Shown here: positions 42,620 to 51,782 of the stretch, piece after piece
Layout: each line of letters starts with the position of its first letter
How positions within the stretch are numbered: the stretch's first letter is position 1
DNA from: Bacteroides sp. ET71
GTDB lineage: Bacteria > Bacteroidota > Bacteroidia > Bacteroidales > Bacteroidaceae
Direction of reading: 5' to 3'
Assembly: GCF_023336905.1 (NCBI RefSeq)
Contig: NZ_JAMBLS010000014.1
Location: 17,545 to 81,544, forward strand
Length of the DNA: 64,000 nucleotides
Made by a program: the position numbers and the translations under genes
The notes under the pieces: generated by a model
What the model saw: only the letters and a program-made list of their open reading frames with translations
Database searches by the model: none
Told to the model about the DNA's origin: nothing

Positions 42620-44323
42620 CTATTGAAGTGTCATCGTGTAGGTTGCTTGCACCAAGTCGACCGTCAACAGGTAAGTGCCATTCTCTCCGCTGAAGGGGAT
42701 GTTGGGCACATCGTCCGCACCCTGGTAAACCAGGATGCCATCGCCGCCTCCCAAGGCCAAGCCCCAATCTTCATTCAGTATGATTTGGAATCCCCACGGT
42801 GTCTCGCCCGTAATTTCGACGGTAGCGGTGTAGACACCCGGCGTGTCCGAAGCAGTCATGGATTGCAAGTCCCAGTTGTCGTTGAAGCCACAGCAGGCCA
42901 CCTCTTGCACCGCCGTCAGGCTGTAGGTCAGGGCGCCCAGCGAGACGTTCATGAAGTACAGGCCCGGTTCGGGAGCCGGCAGATTGGCGGTGCTCTTGAA
43001 GAGCAGCGTGCCCGCATAGGCATCGCCTTCGCCAAGGGCATAATAGTCGTTCCAGTTGTCGCGCTCGATGGCAATCTGGTAGCCCCATTCCGAGTTGACG
43101 TTGGCCACACCCGCATACGACTGCGTAGCCGCATCGTACAGGCGCAGGTAGTTGTCGAACGTCCAGGCGCCGCTGGTCAGGTCGTCCACTCCGGGAAGGA
43201 AGACCAGCGGATTGGCGGTCACTTCCCCGCTGCCGCTACCGCTCTGCACGGTGGCTGTCCAGTGTGCGGGGTCGCTCAGGTCGATAACCAAAGTACACTC
43301 GCCTGCCTCAGGGATATCTACGGCAATGTCTCCGGGCTGGTCGGCCAAGACAAGGGCATCGCCCTCCTGTGCGAAGGAGATGGACGTGGGTTTCGCAGCC
43401 GCATCGTCGGTGGCGCTGGTGCTGTCGTACAAGCTCCCGTCAGCCGAGAGGCGGATACGGGCCGTGCCTGCCTCGGCGGCCTGGAAGACAAGCGTCCAGC
43501 GGTTGTTCGGGCGGTCGAACTCGGGCGTGCCCGCGATGTCTCCCTCCAACGTCAGGGCCGGAAGCGACAGGGCGGTCCAATATGCCTCGTTCACATCGGC
43601 CACGACGTAATAGCAACCGGAAGGTTCCGGGAACCAAAGATTCCATTTGTTCTCTGCCTCGGAGAGCGTGAACGGATTGTCGTCGATGGGAGCGGCGCCC
43701 CAGATGCGGCCGTCGCCTTCGCGGAGGTAGAAGTTGTACCAGCCCGAAACACCGAGGAAGCCCTCGTAGTGACCGTCGGACTGCGGCGAGTAGAGGTTCA
43801 TGCCTGTCTCTGCCTGCGAGCTGTCCAGCACGTACAGACGGCTCATGTCTATCTCGTAGGGCGTGACGACAACGGCCACGGTGTTGGTGTACACCGGTTG
43901 CATGTTAGCCCCGGAACGCGCGCCCAAACGGAAGTAAACAGAGGTAGCCGTACCTACTTCGGCACCGACGTTCCGGGCCAGGGCATTCAGCGTGGCGCCG
44001 GTGTACGCCTTGGAATAGGATGTCTCGGAGGTTTCGACCACGGAAGAGAAGTTCTCGTCGGTCGAGGCTTCAAGGCTCATGCTCATCAGACCATCGGGAG
44101 CGGACAGAGCAGGGTCGCTCACGGCAAGGTTGTCGGTGGACCAGGCCAGGGACAGGACGATTTCGTCGCTGCGTTCTTGCGTCAGCACAACAGCGTCCGA
44201 CGAAGCGACCAGTTGGCCCGGTTCGATGCTGTTCAGGTATAGTTTGTCTTCGTCTTTCTCGCAGGCGGTCACTGCCAGCAGAGGCAGCAGGAAGAAGAAC
44301 GTGTTTCGTAAGAATGTTTTCAT
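42620..44323 (-). CDS. SusE/SusF-like surface glycan-binding lipoprotein
   Basis: The product has 567 residues. FFFLLPLLAVTAC is a lipoprotein signal, followed by EKDED, a strong surface-export signal. A SusE domain (about 25-150) precedes several beta-sandwich starch-binding-like modules (for example GYQIAIERDNWNDYYALGEG, WGFQIILNEDWGLALGGGDG, GENGTYLLTVDLVQATYTMT). It would hold galactan at the surface for the SusC-SusD pair. It follows susD by 42 nt. Confidence 0.88.
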   Translation of the reverse strand: MKTFLRNTFFFLLPLLAVTACEKDEDKLYLNSIEPGQLVASSDAVVLTQERSDEIVLSLAWSTDNLAVSDPALSAPDGLMSMSLEASTDENFSSVVETSETSYSKAYTGATLNALARNVGAEVGTATSVYFRLGARSGANMQPVYTNTVAVVVTPYEIDMSRLYVLDSSQAETGMNLYSPQSDGHYEGFLGVSGWYNFYLREGDGRIWGAAPIDDNPFTLSEAENKWNLWFPEPSGCYYVVADVNEAYWTALSLPALTLEGDIAGTPEFDRPNNRWTLVFQAAEAGTARIRLSADGSLYDSTSATDDAAAKPTSISFAQEGDALVLADQPGDIAVDIPEAGECTLVIDLSDPAHWTATVQSGSGSGEVTANPLVFLPGVDDLTSGAWTFDNYLRLYDAATQSYAGVANVNSEWGYQIAIERDNWNDYYALGEGDAYAGTLLFKSTANLPAPEPGLYFMNVSLGALTYSLTAVQEVACCGFNDNWDLQSMTASDTPGVYTATVEITGETPWGFQIILNEDWGLALGGGDGILVYQGADDVPNIPFSGENGTYLLTVDLVQATYTMTLQ

Positions 44324-44365
44324 GTCAATCTTTGTTTATTGTTTAACAGATTAAAGGACGAAGCG

Positions 44366-45952
44366 TCAATATCCTTCGTTATAAAGGTTCGGATTGGCGG
44401 TCAGCTCGGTAGAGGGGATGGGATAGTAATTGAACTTGCCGTCCACCGCTTGTCCGTCGCGGGCGCCTCCCTTCCATTGCCACAGGTAGTCGGCTGTGGT
44501 GAAGCGGTTGTAGCGGATGAGGTCGGTGCGGCGCACGCACTCGGTGTAGAGCTCGCGGGCACGCTCGTCCAGCAGGAAGTCCGTAGTCATCTGCGCTTCG
44601 ACGATGTTGCCCGACGTGTCTCCATAGGCACGCTCGCGCACCTGGTTCACACAACCCAAGGCTTCGGCGGCCGTGGCTCCCTGCCCGCCGCGCACGACGG
44701 CTTCGGCCAGCATGAGGTAGACGTCGGCCAGGCGGAAGACGGGGAAGTCGGTGCTGGCTCCGTCGGAAGTGGTGTTCGAGGCTGCCTGTCCGTCGTCGGT
44801 CAGGTTGGTCCACTTGACGGAGAGGTAGCCGTAGGCCTGGTTCTCGACGACGTCGATGTCCAGTGTCTGTCCTTCGGTGTAGAACATGGCGCGGCGGTCG
44901 CCGTCGGAGAAGAGGGAGGGAAGTTCGCCGCGCATACGGAAGTTACCCCAGCCGGACACGGCCCCGTAGTCGGCCGGATTCTGCGTATCGGAGGCGTTGT
45001 TGATGGCGCCGCAAATCAAGTAAGTGGTGGTTCCCCAAGACGTGGTGTGGAGGGCGTCGACGGGGAAGGCGAAGATGATTTCGTTCGTGCGCAGGTGGTT
45101 GTCGGCGTTGAACAGCTTGGCATAGTCTTCTTCCAGCTCGTAGCCGGCCTCCATTACGTGGTGGCAATAGGTGATGCAGTCCGTCCAGCGGGCTTCGCCG
45201 GTATAGACCTCGGCGTTCAGGTAAAGGCGGGCCAGCAGGGCATAGGCGGCTTGCCGGCACGCGCGGCCATACTCGCAGGCGGTGCGGTCGAGCAGGTCGC
45301 CGTCTATGGCCTGGAGCTCGCTCTCGACGAAGGCGAAGACTTGCGCCGAGGTGTAGCGCGGCGGCACGTAGCCGACCACGGGGTCTGCCTCCGTCACGAA
45401 GGGGATGTTGCGGAAGAGGTCCATCGCATGGTAGTAGGCCAGGGCGCGGAGGAAGCGTGCCTCGGCGCGGTAGTGCCTGATTTCTTCCTGCTCGGCTTCG
45501 CTAAAGGAGGCGATGCGCTCGTCGGTCGCGTTGCGCAGGAACTCGTTGCAGAGGGCGATGTTGTAGAACAGGCGGTAGTACATGTCAGACACCAGCAGGT
45601 CGTTGGCGTCCCAGGTGAGGTAGGTCAGCCCGGTCATGTTGTCACCGGCCAGCCAAGTGTAGACGACCTCGTCCGTGCCGCACTCTTGCATGTTAAAGTA
45701 GTTACGCATATAGTCCCAACCCTTATTGGAAGTGAGGTCTGCTTTTCCGCCGCCCTTCTCCTGTCCCGCAATGGTGAAGGAGACGTAGAGCTTGCCGAGG
45801 ACGGCCTTGTAGTTGTCGACCGAAGTATAGACCGTGCTCGAGGTCTGCTCGATGTGGGGCAATTGGTCGAGGTCGCCCACGCACGAGGTGGTCAGCACTG
45901 CGCCTGCCGACAGCAGGGCGAGGCTGAGCGTATGGAATATCTTTTTCATCAT
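44366..45952 (-). CDS. SusD/RagB-like nutrient-binding lipoprotein
   Basis: The product has 528 residues. The signal ends in TTSC near residue 24. The TPR-type helical scaffold is evident (YYRLFYNIALCNEFLRNA, EARFLRALAYYHAMDLFRNI near 165, LLARLYLNAEVY). The C-terminus has the family ending NYYPIPSTELTANPNLYN. It lies over the SusC channel as its lid and binds galactan-derived oligosaccharides. The gap to susC is 143 nt. Confidence 0.95.
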   Translation of the reverse strand: MMKKIFHTLSLALLSAGAVLTTSCVGDLDQLPHIEQTSSTVYTSVDNYKAVLGKLYVSFTIAGQEKGGGKADLTSNKGWDYMRNYFNMQECGTDEVVYTWLAGDNMTGLTYLTWDANDLLVSDMYYRLFYNIALCNEFLRNATDERIASFSEAEQEEIRHYRAEARFLRALAYYHAMDLFRNIPFVTEADPVVGYVPPRYTSAQVFAFVESELQAIDGDLLDRTACEYGRACRQAAYALLARLYLNAEVYTGEARWTDCITYCHHVMEAGYELEEDYAKLFNADNHLRTNEIIFAFPVDALHTTSWGTTTYLICGAINNASDTQNPADYGAVSGWGNFRMRGELPSLFSDGDRRAMFYTEGQTLDIDVVENQAYGYLSVKWTNLTDDGQAASNTTSDGASTDFPVFRLADVYLMLAEAVVRGGQGATAAEALGCVNQVRERAYGDTSGNIVEAQMTTDFLLDERARELYTECVRRTDLIRYNRFTTADYLWQWKGGARDGQAVDGKFNYYPIPSTELTANPNLYNEGY

Positions 45953-46017
45953 AGGTATCTGTTGTTAAGATGATATTTGTTTCTTTCTAAACGATTGTTT
46001 TTCAATGTTTCGCGGCA

Positions 46018-46095
46018 GCGTTGCTTCCCGTCCGCAAGAGCCGTGCCCGCAGTGCGGACGGAGGCGGCCCCGTGTTCGGAAGAAGCAAGGGCCTG
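46018..46095. repeat. GC-rich intergenic repeat, copy 3, between susC and susD
   Basis: TCCGCAAGAGCCGTGCCCGC and TGTTCGGAAGAAGC resemble the words in the other copies. Sitting inside an operon it would be transcribed and could fold. Confidence 0.4.
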
Positions 46096-49080
46096 TCAGA
46101 AGTCGAAGCCCAGCGTGAGCGAATAGGTGCGCGGACGCGGATAGAACGAGGCGTCCATGCCGCTGGGCACTTCGGGGTCGGCGCCGGAGTATTTCGTGAT
46201 GCAGAACACGTTCTGTACCAGCAGGCTCGCGCTCAGGCCGAACCACCGGCAGACACGGCCGAAGTTGTAGGACAGGGAGAGGTTGTCCATCTTCAGGAAC
46301 GAGCCGTTCTCCACGTAGTAGTCCGACAGGTGCTGGCGGCTCTGGAAGCCGGTCTCCAGGTAGCTGTGGTGCAGGTTGTTCAACTGATAGGTGTTGTAGC
46401 TCATCGTTTCCCAGGCGCCGGTGTTCATGGCCATGCCGTTGTACACGTAGTTGCCCACGTTGGCCCGCAGGCTGGTGCTCAGCGTCCACTTCTTCCAGTT
46501 GAGCGAGGTGCTGAAGCCGAAGATGAAGTCGGGCGTCGGAGACTTGTAACGGTAACGGTCGCTGGAGTTGATGACTCCGTCGCCGTTCAGGTCGGCGTAA
46601 GCCCCTTCCACGGGTCGGCCCGTAGCCTCGTCATAAAGCTGCTTGTACACATAAAACATGTACGGTTCGAAGCCCTCGCTCAGCACTTGCACGCAATGGC
46701 CGTCTATCCATGCCCCGGCCTCGATGTTCGTGGCGGCACCGCCCTGCACCAACGACAGGTTCTTTACCTTCATCTTCTGCCACGTCATGTTGAAGCTGAC
46801 GTCCCAGTTCCAATCCTCGGTCTTGACCGGGGTAGCGTTCAAGCTCACTTCGAAGCCCTGGCTGTCCACGTTTCCCACGTTCGTCAAGATACTGCGGTCG
46901 AAGTTCACCCCGGCGGGCGAAGGCACCGTGGCCAGCAGGTCTTTGGTCTGCCGGGTGTAGTAGTCGAAGCTACCCGTGATGCGGTCGTCCAGGAATCCAA
47001 AGTCGAAGCCCACGTTCCAGGCCGTGGTGGTCTCCCACTTCAGGTCGGAGACGTATGCCTCCGGGCGATAGGTGTAATGGTACTGGGTGCCGAACAACGC
47101 CTCTGCCCCGGTCTGGCTGATGGTATAGACCGGCAGGTAGTTGTAGTTGCCGATACCTTCCTGCTGGCCGGTCACGCCGTAGCTGGCGCGCAGCTTCAGG
47201 TTGCTCAGCACGGGATTGTCTTTCAGGAAGTCTTCCTCCGTCACGCGCCAACCCAAGGCCACCGAGGGGAAGGTGCCCCAACGGTTGTCCGGACTGAAGC
47301 GCGACGTGCCGTCGCGGCGCACGGTGGCCGTCAGCATGTAGCGCGAGTCGAACGAATAGTTCAGACGGGCATAGTACGACAGAAGCACGTGACGCTGGTC
47401 GGAAGCGGCGATGGTGTTCTGCGCTGTGCCCTCGGTATCAAGCTCGTCATACGCCGGGCTCGTCGTCTTCCAGTACTGATAGTCATAGCCGACAGTAACG
47501 TCCACGTTGCTCTTCCAGCTCTCAAAGTACTTGTTGTAGTTCAAGTAGGTGGTGAGCAGGCGGTTCACATTCTTCTGAGGACCGTACTCATAGTCACGGC
47601 CATGGGTGGTGGCGTACTGGGCGGCGTAGGCCGGCACGTAAATCTCGCCCTGCCCCTTCGCATGGTCATAACCTAAGGTGGCGTGGAACTTCAGCTCGGG
47701 CAGGAAGTGCATCTTGTAATCGACGTCAAAGTTACCCACGAAGCGCGACACGCGGCTGGTCGACTTGTACTGCTTGATAGCACCTACCGGGTTCACCGTA
47801 CCGCCATTGACCAACTGGCCCACATTGTCCGTGGCTTCCGTGTATCCGCCGAAGGTGTCGTTGCCCGAGTAAACCGGCAGTGTGGGATTCCACGTGGCGG
47901 CGTTCCAGATGGCGTCTGTATTGGCAAAGCGGTTGTTGTTGAGCGAGCCCTTCACGTTCAATGTTAATTTCAGGTGGTCGTCGAAAAAGCTCGGAGTGAG
48001 CGACACGCTCCCTGTCAGGCGCTTCGCCTTGTCTGTATCAAGCAGGCCGTTCTGCACATAGTAGCCCACCGATGCGCGGATGGGGAAATTCTCGGCCACA
48101 CGCCCCGAAACGCTCAGGTTGTTGTCCGTGCCGTAGGCCAGGCGGTAAATCTCGTCGTTCCAATCGGTACGGGCAGTGCCCAACAAGGCTCGCTGGGCAG
48201 CGCTGCCCTGTGTGTTGACCACGTTGACAAACTCGTCATAAGTCAGCATGTCCGTCAGAGCCGTCTTGGTCTGGAGCGACTGCGTGGTGCTGAACGAAAC
48301 CTTCAGGCGGCCGCTGCTCCCCTTTTTGGTGGTGATGATGATGACTCCGTTCGAGGCACGCGAACCGTAGATGGCCGTCGACGAGGCGTCCTTCAGGATG
48401 GTCATGCTTTCGATGTCGTTCGGATTAATGAGCGAGAGGAAGTTGCCGCTGTTTCCGCTGATGCCTCCTGTCTCGAGGGGCACTCCGTCCAGCACGATGA
48501 GCGGGTCGTTGGAGGCCGTCAGCGAGGCACCTCCACGGATGCGGATGGTGCTGCCTGCCGTGGGCGAACCGCTGTTGCTCATAATCTGCACACCGCTCAC
48601 CTTTCCGTTAATCAACTGCTCGGGCGAAGCAATCAGGCCGGCGTTGAAGTCTTCGCTCTTCACGTTGGTGACCGAGCCGGTCAGGTCGCTCTTACGCGTC
48701 GTACCGTAACCTATCACCACCACGTCGCTCAATACCTGCGTGTCAGGTTGCAACTTCGCAAACACGCGTCCGTCGGCAGGGACAGGCACCACGAGCGTGT
48801 GGTATCCCACGTAAGAAATCTGTAGTTCGCGGGTTCCGTCGGGCACCTTCAGGACAAAGTTCCCTTCCAAATCCGTAATCACACCGGTCGAAGTTCCCTT
48901 CGCCGTCACACTGGCTCCAATCATGGGTGCGTCGGTCTCGTCGACCACATGTCCCGAAACCTCTCTTCCGCCCTGAGCCCAAAGCGAAGGAGCCATTCCC
49001 AACCAAGCGATGCACAACAAGCACAAGCACAGCCGTTGTGTCACGCCTACATTCCATAACTTGTTCTTCATAAGTAACAT
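46096..49080 (-). CDS. SusC/RagA-like TonB-dependent outer-membrane transporter
   Basis: The product has 994 residues. A signal peptide (cut near SLWAQ) is followed by a carboxypeptidase-D-like domain (about 40-115, REVSGHVVDETDAPMIGASV), a TonB-box region, a plug (VVVIGYGTTRKSDLTGSV, SPEQLINGKVSGVQIMSNSG, IRIRGGASLTASNDPLIVLD) and a 22-strand barrel ending SLTLGFDF. It imports galacto-oligosaccharides. An ATG at 49071 is an equally good start. It follows the clan-A glycosidase gene by 41 nt. Confidence 0.95.
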   Translation of the reverse strand: MLLMKNKLWNVGVTQRLCLCLLCIAWLGMAPSLWAQGGREVSGHVVDETDAPMIGASVTAKGTSTGVITDLEGNFVLKVPDGTRELQISYVGYHTLVVPVPADGRVFAKLQPDTQVLSDVVVIGYGTTRKSDLTGSVTNVKSEDFNAGLIASPEQLINGKVSGVQIMSNSGSPTAGSTIRIRGGASLTASNDPLIVLDGVPLETGGISGNSGNFLSLINPNDIESMTILKDASSTAIYGSRASNGVIIITTKKGSSGRLKVSFSTTQSLQTKTALTDMLTYDEFVNVVNTQGSAAQRALLGTARTDWNDEIYRLAYGTDNNLSVSGRVAENFPIRASVGYYVQNGLLDTDKAKRLTGSVSLTPSFFDDHLKLTLNVKGSLNNNRFANTDAIWNAATWNPTLPVYSGNDTFGGYTEATDNVGQLVNGGTVNPVGAIKQYKSTSRVSRFVGNFDVDYKMHFLPELKFHATLGYDHAKGQGEIYVPAYAAQYATTHGRDYEYGPQKNVNRLLTTYLNYNKYFESWKSNVDVTVGYDYQYWKTTSPAYDELDTEGTAQNTIAASDQRHVLLSYYARLNYSFDSRYMLTATVRRDGTSRFSPDNRWGTFPSVALGWRVTEEDFLKDNPVLSNLKLRASYGVTGQQEGIGNYNYLPVYTISQTGAEALFGTQYHYTYRPEAYVSDLKWETTTAWNVGFDFGFLDDRITGSFDYYTRQTKDLLATVPSPAGVNFDRSILTNVGNVDSQGFEVSLNATPVKTEDWNWDVSFNMTWQKMKVKNLSLVQGGAATNIEAGAWIDGHCVQVLSEGFEPYMFYVYKQLYDEATGRPVEGAYADLNGDGVINSSDRYRYKSPTPDFIFGFSTSLNWKKWTLSTSLRANVGNYVYNGMAMNTGAWETMSYNTYQLNNLHHSYLETGFQSRQHLSDYYVENGSFLKMDNLSLSYNFGRVCRWFGLSASLLVQNVFCITKYSGADPEVPSGMDASFYPRPRTYSLTLGFDF

Positions 49081-49121
49081 TGGTGTTTTAATGATATATA
49101 AGTAATTAGTATCAGGTCATT

Positions 49122-51686
49122 TCATTCCAACCAGATTTCGCCCAGTTCCAGTACGGCTTCCTTGCCGGCCGGCTGCTGCGTGACGCGCAATTCCAACGAC
49201 TCGATGTCTGCCGCCCTCAAGGGAAGCTCCGTCTGCGGATGGAAATAAGCATCCAGAAAAGAGGGATAGGCCAAGGGCAGCAAAGCGGTGTCGGTCAGCT
49301 TCAGCTTCGACAAGGGGATGCGCACCACGCCGTCGGCATCGGCTGCCGGACAAGCAGCGGCATACGTATAACCCATGGCCGTGATGAGCCCGACCTGCAA
49401 GCCGCGGGGTGCAGACTTGAGGTGCAGACACAACGTGCGGCATCCGGCCAACCGTTCTGCCCTACCCTGCAAATCGTCTTTCACGTAGCGGCGCAGGAAA
49501 CAGGTCTCACCCTCCTTCTTCGGGACAAACGTGATACGAGCAGAGAGTTTGTCGGTCAAGGCCCGCTGCACCGGCTGCACACTCACCGAACTCCATTCGG
49601 GCAAAACATACAGTTCGGCAGACGAGACGGCAGAAGCCTCATCCAGCAGCAGCAAAGGCGCGTCGGCCGGCTGCACATCGGTCTGCCAATACGAGTAGTC
49701 CGTATAATCCCAATCCAACGGGCTCTTGGGAGTCCCAGCCGGGAAGGTCTGTTTCCTTCCTCCGGCAAAGACCACGATGTTGTAACGATACGTACCTTCC
49801 TTCAGTTCGGCGGCGGGCACCGTGGCCTGCCACGTATATCCCTCCACCCGCCGCATCTTGACAGATGGATTTGTTTCACTCCAGAACGATACTTTATCCG
49901 TATAGACAACGACAGAGTCGGGTTGCACAGGGCCGGCCACCACGGCAGTCAACGTCATGTCGCGCCCGGCATCCACACACTTCCAAGGCTGATGGCGGAC
50001 GATGTACCCCTCTTCGAGCGAAGGAACAGACACGTATTCGCCCAACGTAATGTTCTGCCAACGGGTGTCTCGGTTCCATGTACAGGAAGGCGTCACCCCG
50101 TCGCGTTGCAACAAATACACCCCGGGAACCAACGCAGCGACGATGCCGTTCGTCACTACGTCCCGACGGCGATTGCCTTCGTTCAGCCCCGTCACGCTGA
50201 ATCGCGTGCCCAAGTCCGGGATGCGCAGTGCCATGTTCCAGGCGTTACAGATAAGCTGAACCACCTTTTTGTCCAACGACGGCTTGGCAAACGGGTCGGA
50301 GGCTACCACAGCGTCGGGCATCACTTCCAACCTCCAGACGCCTTCTTCCAGACGGTCTATCCAATAAACACCCGTCCCTTCGTACTGCACCACGGGCGAA
50401 CTGCCGCACCCGACTATGGCCTGAAGTCCGGCGGGGTCTTTCGGCGTTGTCTGCGTGTTGTTGGAGTAGAAGAACTTGCGCCCATCGTTCAGTTCGGCCA
50501 AATCGTGGGCATAACTGACACGGAAATCATGAAACAGCGTGTCGGCCGGATATGGGGCGAACCGTTCTCCCCGCCCGACAGCCTGCGCCGCTTCTGCCGC
50601 CACCATCAGACCCACAGCCTTGCCCGGCGTATAGGCCACGTTCAAGAAGTGCGTCTGATACTCGGTGTTGTACGCGGCCATGTCTATCGGGTCGTAAGCG
50701 AACTGCGTTATCCACTGGAAGCCCGCCGAGCGGAAAGTGCGGACAGTGGCAGGATACATATAAGTGCAAAGCAAGTCGGCAGGGTCGAACTCATAAACCA
50801 GGCGAGCCTTGCGGTCGAAGCCCTTCACGCCGGAGAACGGAATGGTGTATTGCTCCACCGCCGGCAAACAGTTACCTTGGCGAGTGTGCCCCGAGACCAG
50901 GCCCGTGGGGTACCACTGGTAAGTGGTTCCTTCGATGTCCGTATCGTAATAAGCCTGGACAACCTGGCCGTTGTGGCTGACGTTGTAAAAGACCGGTTTA
51001 CGGTTGCCTGCCCGCTTCAGGGCACGGAGCATCCGCTCGATATAGTCCCGCGTTTCGTCCACCGAACCGACGTGACAAGGCTCGTTATTGATTTCAAAGC
51101 CCACGATGTAAGGGTCGTCCTTGTAGGCCAGGCCGGAATAAGCGTTGACGTGGCGCACCAAAGCTGCCACGTAGCGTTCTTGGGCGGCAATGGCTTCAGG
51201 CTCTTGGTGGATGCTGCACTTATCATATTTATAGGAATAGGCACCCGTCGGTTCGTTCCGTTCGGGATAGCCGTTGCCGAAGTTCGTTTGCAGGGTGATT
51301 ACAGTGCGGATACCGCGTTCTTCCAGCTTGCTCAGCAGGTAGTCCAGCAAGTCAAGATGGTCGTTCTCCAGCAGATTGCCCACGGAATCGGTTAACTCCA
51401 CATCCCAAAGATGAATACGGTAGGCATTGATGCCCAGGCGCGCCAGGTGATAGACGTCGCGGTCGATGGCGGCCTTGCGGTCGATGCCCAGATAGCCCAT
51501 CGCCCGATAAGCGTGCGCGAAAGGGAGTGTGTAGTTGACTCCGAAGAAAGAAGCCTCGGCCTTGGTGTCCGACCAACGCATTACGCCCTTGCCATCTATA
51601 AAAACAGTGGGTACTTTTTCGTCTGCCCGAGTCGGTGAAACGACTGACAACAAAACGGTGAACAGGAGTAGAAAATGTTTCTTCAT
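49122..51686 (-). CDS. Clan GH-A glycosidase of the galactan PUL (GH5/GH147-like)
   Basis: The product has 854 residues with a signal peptide (MKKHFLLLFTVLLSVVSPTR). Residues 30-420 form a (beta/alpha)8 barrel: FGVNYTLPFAHAYRAMGYLG, ARLGINAYRIHLWDVE, acid/base Glu in VGFEINNEPCH near 200, probable nucleophile Glu in LVYEFDPADLL near 303. The C-terminal half is made of beta modules, including one with VAGPVQPDSVVVYTDK. In related galactan loci such a position is held by a GH147 galactosidase, but I cannot assign the family with certainty. It is the first gene of the PUL operon, behind a near-perfect promoter. Confidence 0.75.
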   Translation of the reverse strand: MKKHFLLLFTVLLSVVSPTRADEKVPTVFIDGKGVMRWSDTKAEASFFGVNYTLPFAHAYRAMGYLGIDRKAAIDRDVYHLARLGINAYRIHLWDVELTDSVGNLLENDHLDLLDYLLSKLEERGIRTVITLQTNFGNGYPERNEPTGAYSYKYDKCSIHQEPEAIAAQERYVAALVRHVNAYSGLAYKDDPYIVGFEINNEPCHVGSVDETRDYIERMLRALKRAGNRKPVFYNVSHNGQVVQAYYDTDIEGTTYQWYPTGLVSGHTRQGNCLPAVEQYTIPFSGVKGFDRKARLVYEFDPADLLCTYMYPATVRTFRSAGFQWITQFAYDPIDMAAYNTEYQTHFLNVAYTPGKAVGLMVAAEAAQAVGRGERFAPYPADTLFHDFRVSYAHDLAELNDGRKFFYSNNTQTTPKDPAGLQAIVGCGSSPVVQYEGTGVYWIDRLEEGVWRLEVMPDAVVASDPFAKPSLDKKVVQLICNAWNMALRIPDLGTRFSVTGLNEGNRRRDVVTNGIVAALVPGVYLLQRDGVTPSCTWNRDTRWQNITLGEYVSVPSLEEGYIVRHQPWKCVDAGRDMTLTAVVAGPVQPDSVVVYTDKVSFWSETNPSVKMRRVEGYTWQATVPAAELKEGTYRYNIVVFAGGRKQTFPAGTPKSPLDWDYTDYSYWQTDVQPADAPLLLLDEASAVSSAELYVLPEWSSVSVQPVQRALTDKLSARITFVPKKEGETCFLRRYVKDDLQGRAERLAGCRTLCLHLKSAPRGLQVGLITAMGYTYAAACPAADADGVVRIPLSKLKLTDTALLPLAYPSFLDAYFHPQTELPLRAADIESLELRVTQQPAGKEAVLELGEIWLE

Positions 51687-51718
51687 GCCATCAAATTTAA
51701 GTTGATAATCTTCGATGG

Positions 51719-51749
51719 CAAAGATAGATTACGCCCGTCTTCCTGCAAA
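51719..51749 (-). promoter_or_regulatory. Promoter of the galactan PUL operon
   Basis: On the minus strand TTTG, a 19-nt spacer and TATCTTTG (51719-51726) match the Bacteroides consensus exactly. It lies 33 nt before the glycosidase start and would be the target of the HTCS. Confidence 0.75.
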
Positions 51750-51782
51750 GCAGAAATCGGACATAAAAGGATAAAAAACGGA

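Noticed and set aside
44339-45973. 544-codon frame antisense to susD
   Set aside because: A shadow of codon bias opposite a clear SusD gene.
49239-51395. 718-codon frame antisense to the clan-A glycosidase
   Set aside because: A shadow of the real gene; no recognisable domain or ribosome binding site.
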